This document shows positions 34,605 through 35,927 of a stretch of 35,927 nucleotides of DNA, piece after piece. Position 1 is the first letter of the stretch, and each line of letters opens with the position of its first letter. Source of the stretch: Pseudomonas fuscovaginae SE-1 (GTDB lineage Bacteria; Pseudomonadota; Gammaproteobacteria; Pseudomonadales; Pseudomonadaceae). The notes under the pieces were generated by a model that was not told where the DNA came from, did no database searches, and was given only the letters and a program-made list of their open reading frames with translations. A program made the translations under genes and the position numbers. The stretch is from contig NZ_AQOH01000056.1 of NCBI RefSeq assembly GCF_000364705.1, positions 1-35,927 on the forward strand. The letters are read 5' to 3'.

Positions 34605-35825
34605 ATGGGCGCGCTTTCGCATCTGCGGGTATTGGATTTGTCGCGGGTATTGGCCGGGCCCTGGTGCGGCCAGATCCTCGCGGACCTGGGGGCCGAGGTG
34701 ATCAAGGTCGAGCGCCCCGGCAACGGGGATGACACGCGCGCCTGGGGGCCGCCCTTCCTCAAGGACGTCCATGGCGAGAACACCAGCGAGGCGGCCTATT
34801 ACCTGGCGGCCAACCGCAACAAGCAATCGGTCACCATCGACTTCACCCGGCCCGAGGGTCAGCGGCTGGTGTGCGAGCTGGCGATGAAGTCCGACATCCT
34901 GATCGAGAACTTCAAGGTTGGCGGGCTGGCCGCCTATGGGTTGGATTACGAGTCGCTCAAGGCGCTGAACCCGAACCTGATCTATTGCTCGATCACCGGC
35001 TTCGGTCAGTTCGGGCCCTATGCCAAGCGTGCCGGCTACGACTTCATGATCCAGGGCCTGGGCGGCCTGATGAGCCTGACCGGCAAGCCCGAAGGTGATG
35101 AAGGGGCCGGGCCGGTGAAGGTCGGGGTGGCCCTGACTGACATCCTGACGGGGCTGTATTCGACCGTGGCGATCCTGGCCGCCCTCGCCCACCGGGATCG
35201 TGATGGTGGCGGGCAGCATATCGACATGGCCCTGCTGGATGTCCAGGTGGCGTGCCTGGCGAACCAGGCGATGAACTACCTGACCTCCGGGGTGGCGCCC
35301 AAGCGCCTGGGCAATGCCCATCCGAACATCGTGCCGTATCAGGATTTTCCGACCGCCGATGGCGATTTCATCCTGACGGTGGGTAATGATGGGCAGTTTC
35401 GCAAGTTCGCCGAGGTGGCGGGCCAGCCGCAGTGGGCGGACGATCCTCGGTTTTCCAGCAACGCCGCGCGGGTGGCCAATCGTGCGGTGCTGATTCCATT
35501 GATTCGCCAGGTCACCGTGTTCAAGACGACGGCCGAGTGGGTGGCTCAGTTGGAGCGGGTCGGTGTGCCTTGCGGGCCGATCAATGATCTGTCGCAAGTG
35601 TTCGCCGATCCCCAGGTGCAGGCGCGTGGACTGACGGTCGAACTGCCCCATGCGCTGGCCGGGCGGGTGCCGCAGGTGGCGAGCCCTATCCGGTTGTCCG
35701 AGACGCCGGTGGAGTATCGCAATGCTCCCCCTCTATTGGGCGAGCATACGCAGGAGGTTCTGCAGCGGGTGTTGAGCCTGAGTCCGGAGGCGGTAGCCAC
35801 GCTAAGGGAGTCCGGGGTGCTCTAG
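34605..35825 (+). CDS. gcdG: Class III CoA-transferase (CaiB/BaiF), succinyl-CoA:glutarate
   Basis: A 406-aa family III CoA-transferase that activates glutarate to glutaryl-CoA with succinyl-CoA as donor, feeding GcdH. Motifs: LRVLDLSRVLAGPWCGQILADLGAEVIKVE at the start, NRNKQSVTIDF, ENFKVGGLAAYGLDYE, SITGFGQFGPYAKRAGYDFMIQ, the catalytic Asp179 in VGVALTDILTGL, and GGGQHIDMALLD. CAGGAG precedes the ATG, and it is 14 bp after gcdH, so they form one transcript. It is the relative of the human glutarate CoA-transferase SUGCT. Substrate assignment rests on the gcdR-gcdH context. Confidence 0.9.
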   Translation: MGALSHLRVLDLSRVLAGPWCGQILADLGAEVIKVERPGNGDDTRAWGPPFLKDVHGENTSEAAYYLAANRNKQSVTIDFTRPEGQRLVCELAMKSDILIENFKVGGLAAYGLDYESLKALNPNLIYCSITGFGQFGPYAKRAGYDFMIQGLGGLMSLTGKPEGDEGAGPVKVGVALTDILTGLYSTVAILAALAHRDRDGGGQHIDMALLDVQVACLANQAMNYLTSGVAPKRLGNAHPNIVPYQDFPTADGDFILTVGNDGQFRKFAEVAGQPQWADDPRFSSNAARVANRAVLIPLIRQVTVFKTTAEWVAQLERVGVPCGPINDLSQVFADPQVQARGLTVELPHALAGRVPQVASPIRLSETPVEYRNAPPLLGEHTQEVLQRVLSLSPEAVATLRESGVL

Positions 35826-35896
35826 GCGCCCTGCTCTCTTCTATATAGATAGATTTAGGTGTGTCGCCACCTGCCCCTGCTTCTGCTTTTGCTTTT

Positions 35897-35927
35897 GTGG
35901 GAGCCGGCTTTGCTGGCGATCCGCCGC
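35897..35927 (+). repeat. REP element, cut by the window end
   Basis: GTGGGAGCCGGCTTTGCTGG followed by CGATCCGC, a different REP core from the GTGGCGAGCGGGC family in this window but of the same general design. It continues beyond the last base, after about 70 bp of non-coding sequence downstream of the CoA-transferase gene. Confidence 0.7.

Overview
This is a Pseudomonas chromosome segment, most like the P. fluorescens/protegens/chlororaphis side of the genus. The evidence is the high GC content, recognisable pseudomonad genes (dgcP, ampDh2, kinB-algB, gltP, pntAA-AB-B, gcdR-gcdH) and abundant REP-type palindromes carrying GTGGCGAGCGGGCTTGCCCGC-like cores. No rRNA, tRNA, CRISPR, prophage, insertion sequence or transposase was seen. 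Comparisons with P. aeruginosa PAO1 gene order come from memory.

Left part (1-8.9 kb): envelope and signalling. It begins inside a diguanylate cyclase (dgcP-like, GGEEF with an I-site). Next come a lipoprotein amidase (ampDh2-like), a membrane EAL phosphodiesterase with a CSS-type periplasmic domain, and, on the minus strand, algB-kinB, the alginate/virulence two-component pair. Divergent from algB is a run of three small genes: a 94-aa membrane protein, a 54-aa DUF1328 protein and an Ivy-family periplasmic protein. Their leader holds a good sigma-54 promoter candidate and upstream inverted repeats.

Middle (9.5-23 kb): transport. gltP and a SpmA-SpmB fusion run on the plus strand. A four-gene MCE/Mla-like lipid ABC transporter (STAS-MlaE, ATPase, MlaD, PqiC-like lipoprotein) follows a DUF5924 membrane protein on the minus strand. 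An M16 peptidase, a Na/Pi-PhoU protein, TerC and a CitMHS citrate carrier come next, all on the minus strand. Two copies of the same palindromic repeat (10.86 and 17.19 kb) bracket the SpmAB-MCE-DUF5924 block.

Right-middle (23.3-27 kb): an exported DUF4105 protein with an added HELTH zinc motif is coupled to tandem secreted DUF2388 proteins. This is the least described unit in the window. A DUF1127 gene follows, flanked on both sides by clusters of ACTGTAC-type half-sites with no obvious local regulator.

Right end (27.3-35.9 kb): central metabolism. It holds an acetyl/succinyl-CoA:CoA transferase, the three-gene proton-translocating transhydrogenase with a clear terminator, and the glutarate/lysine catabolic unit (gcdR divergent from gcdH and a class III CoA-transferase). 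The window closes inside another REP element.
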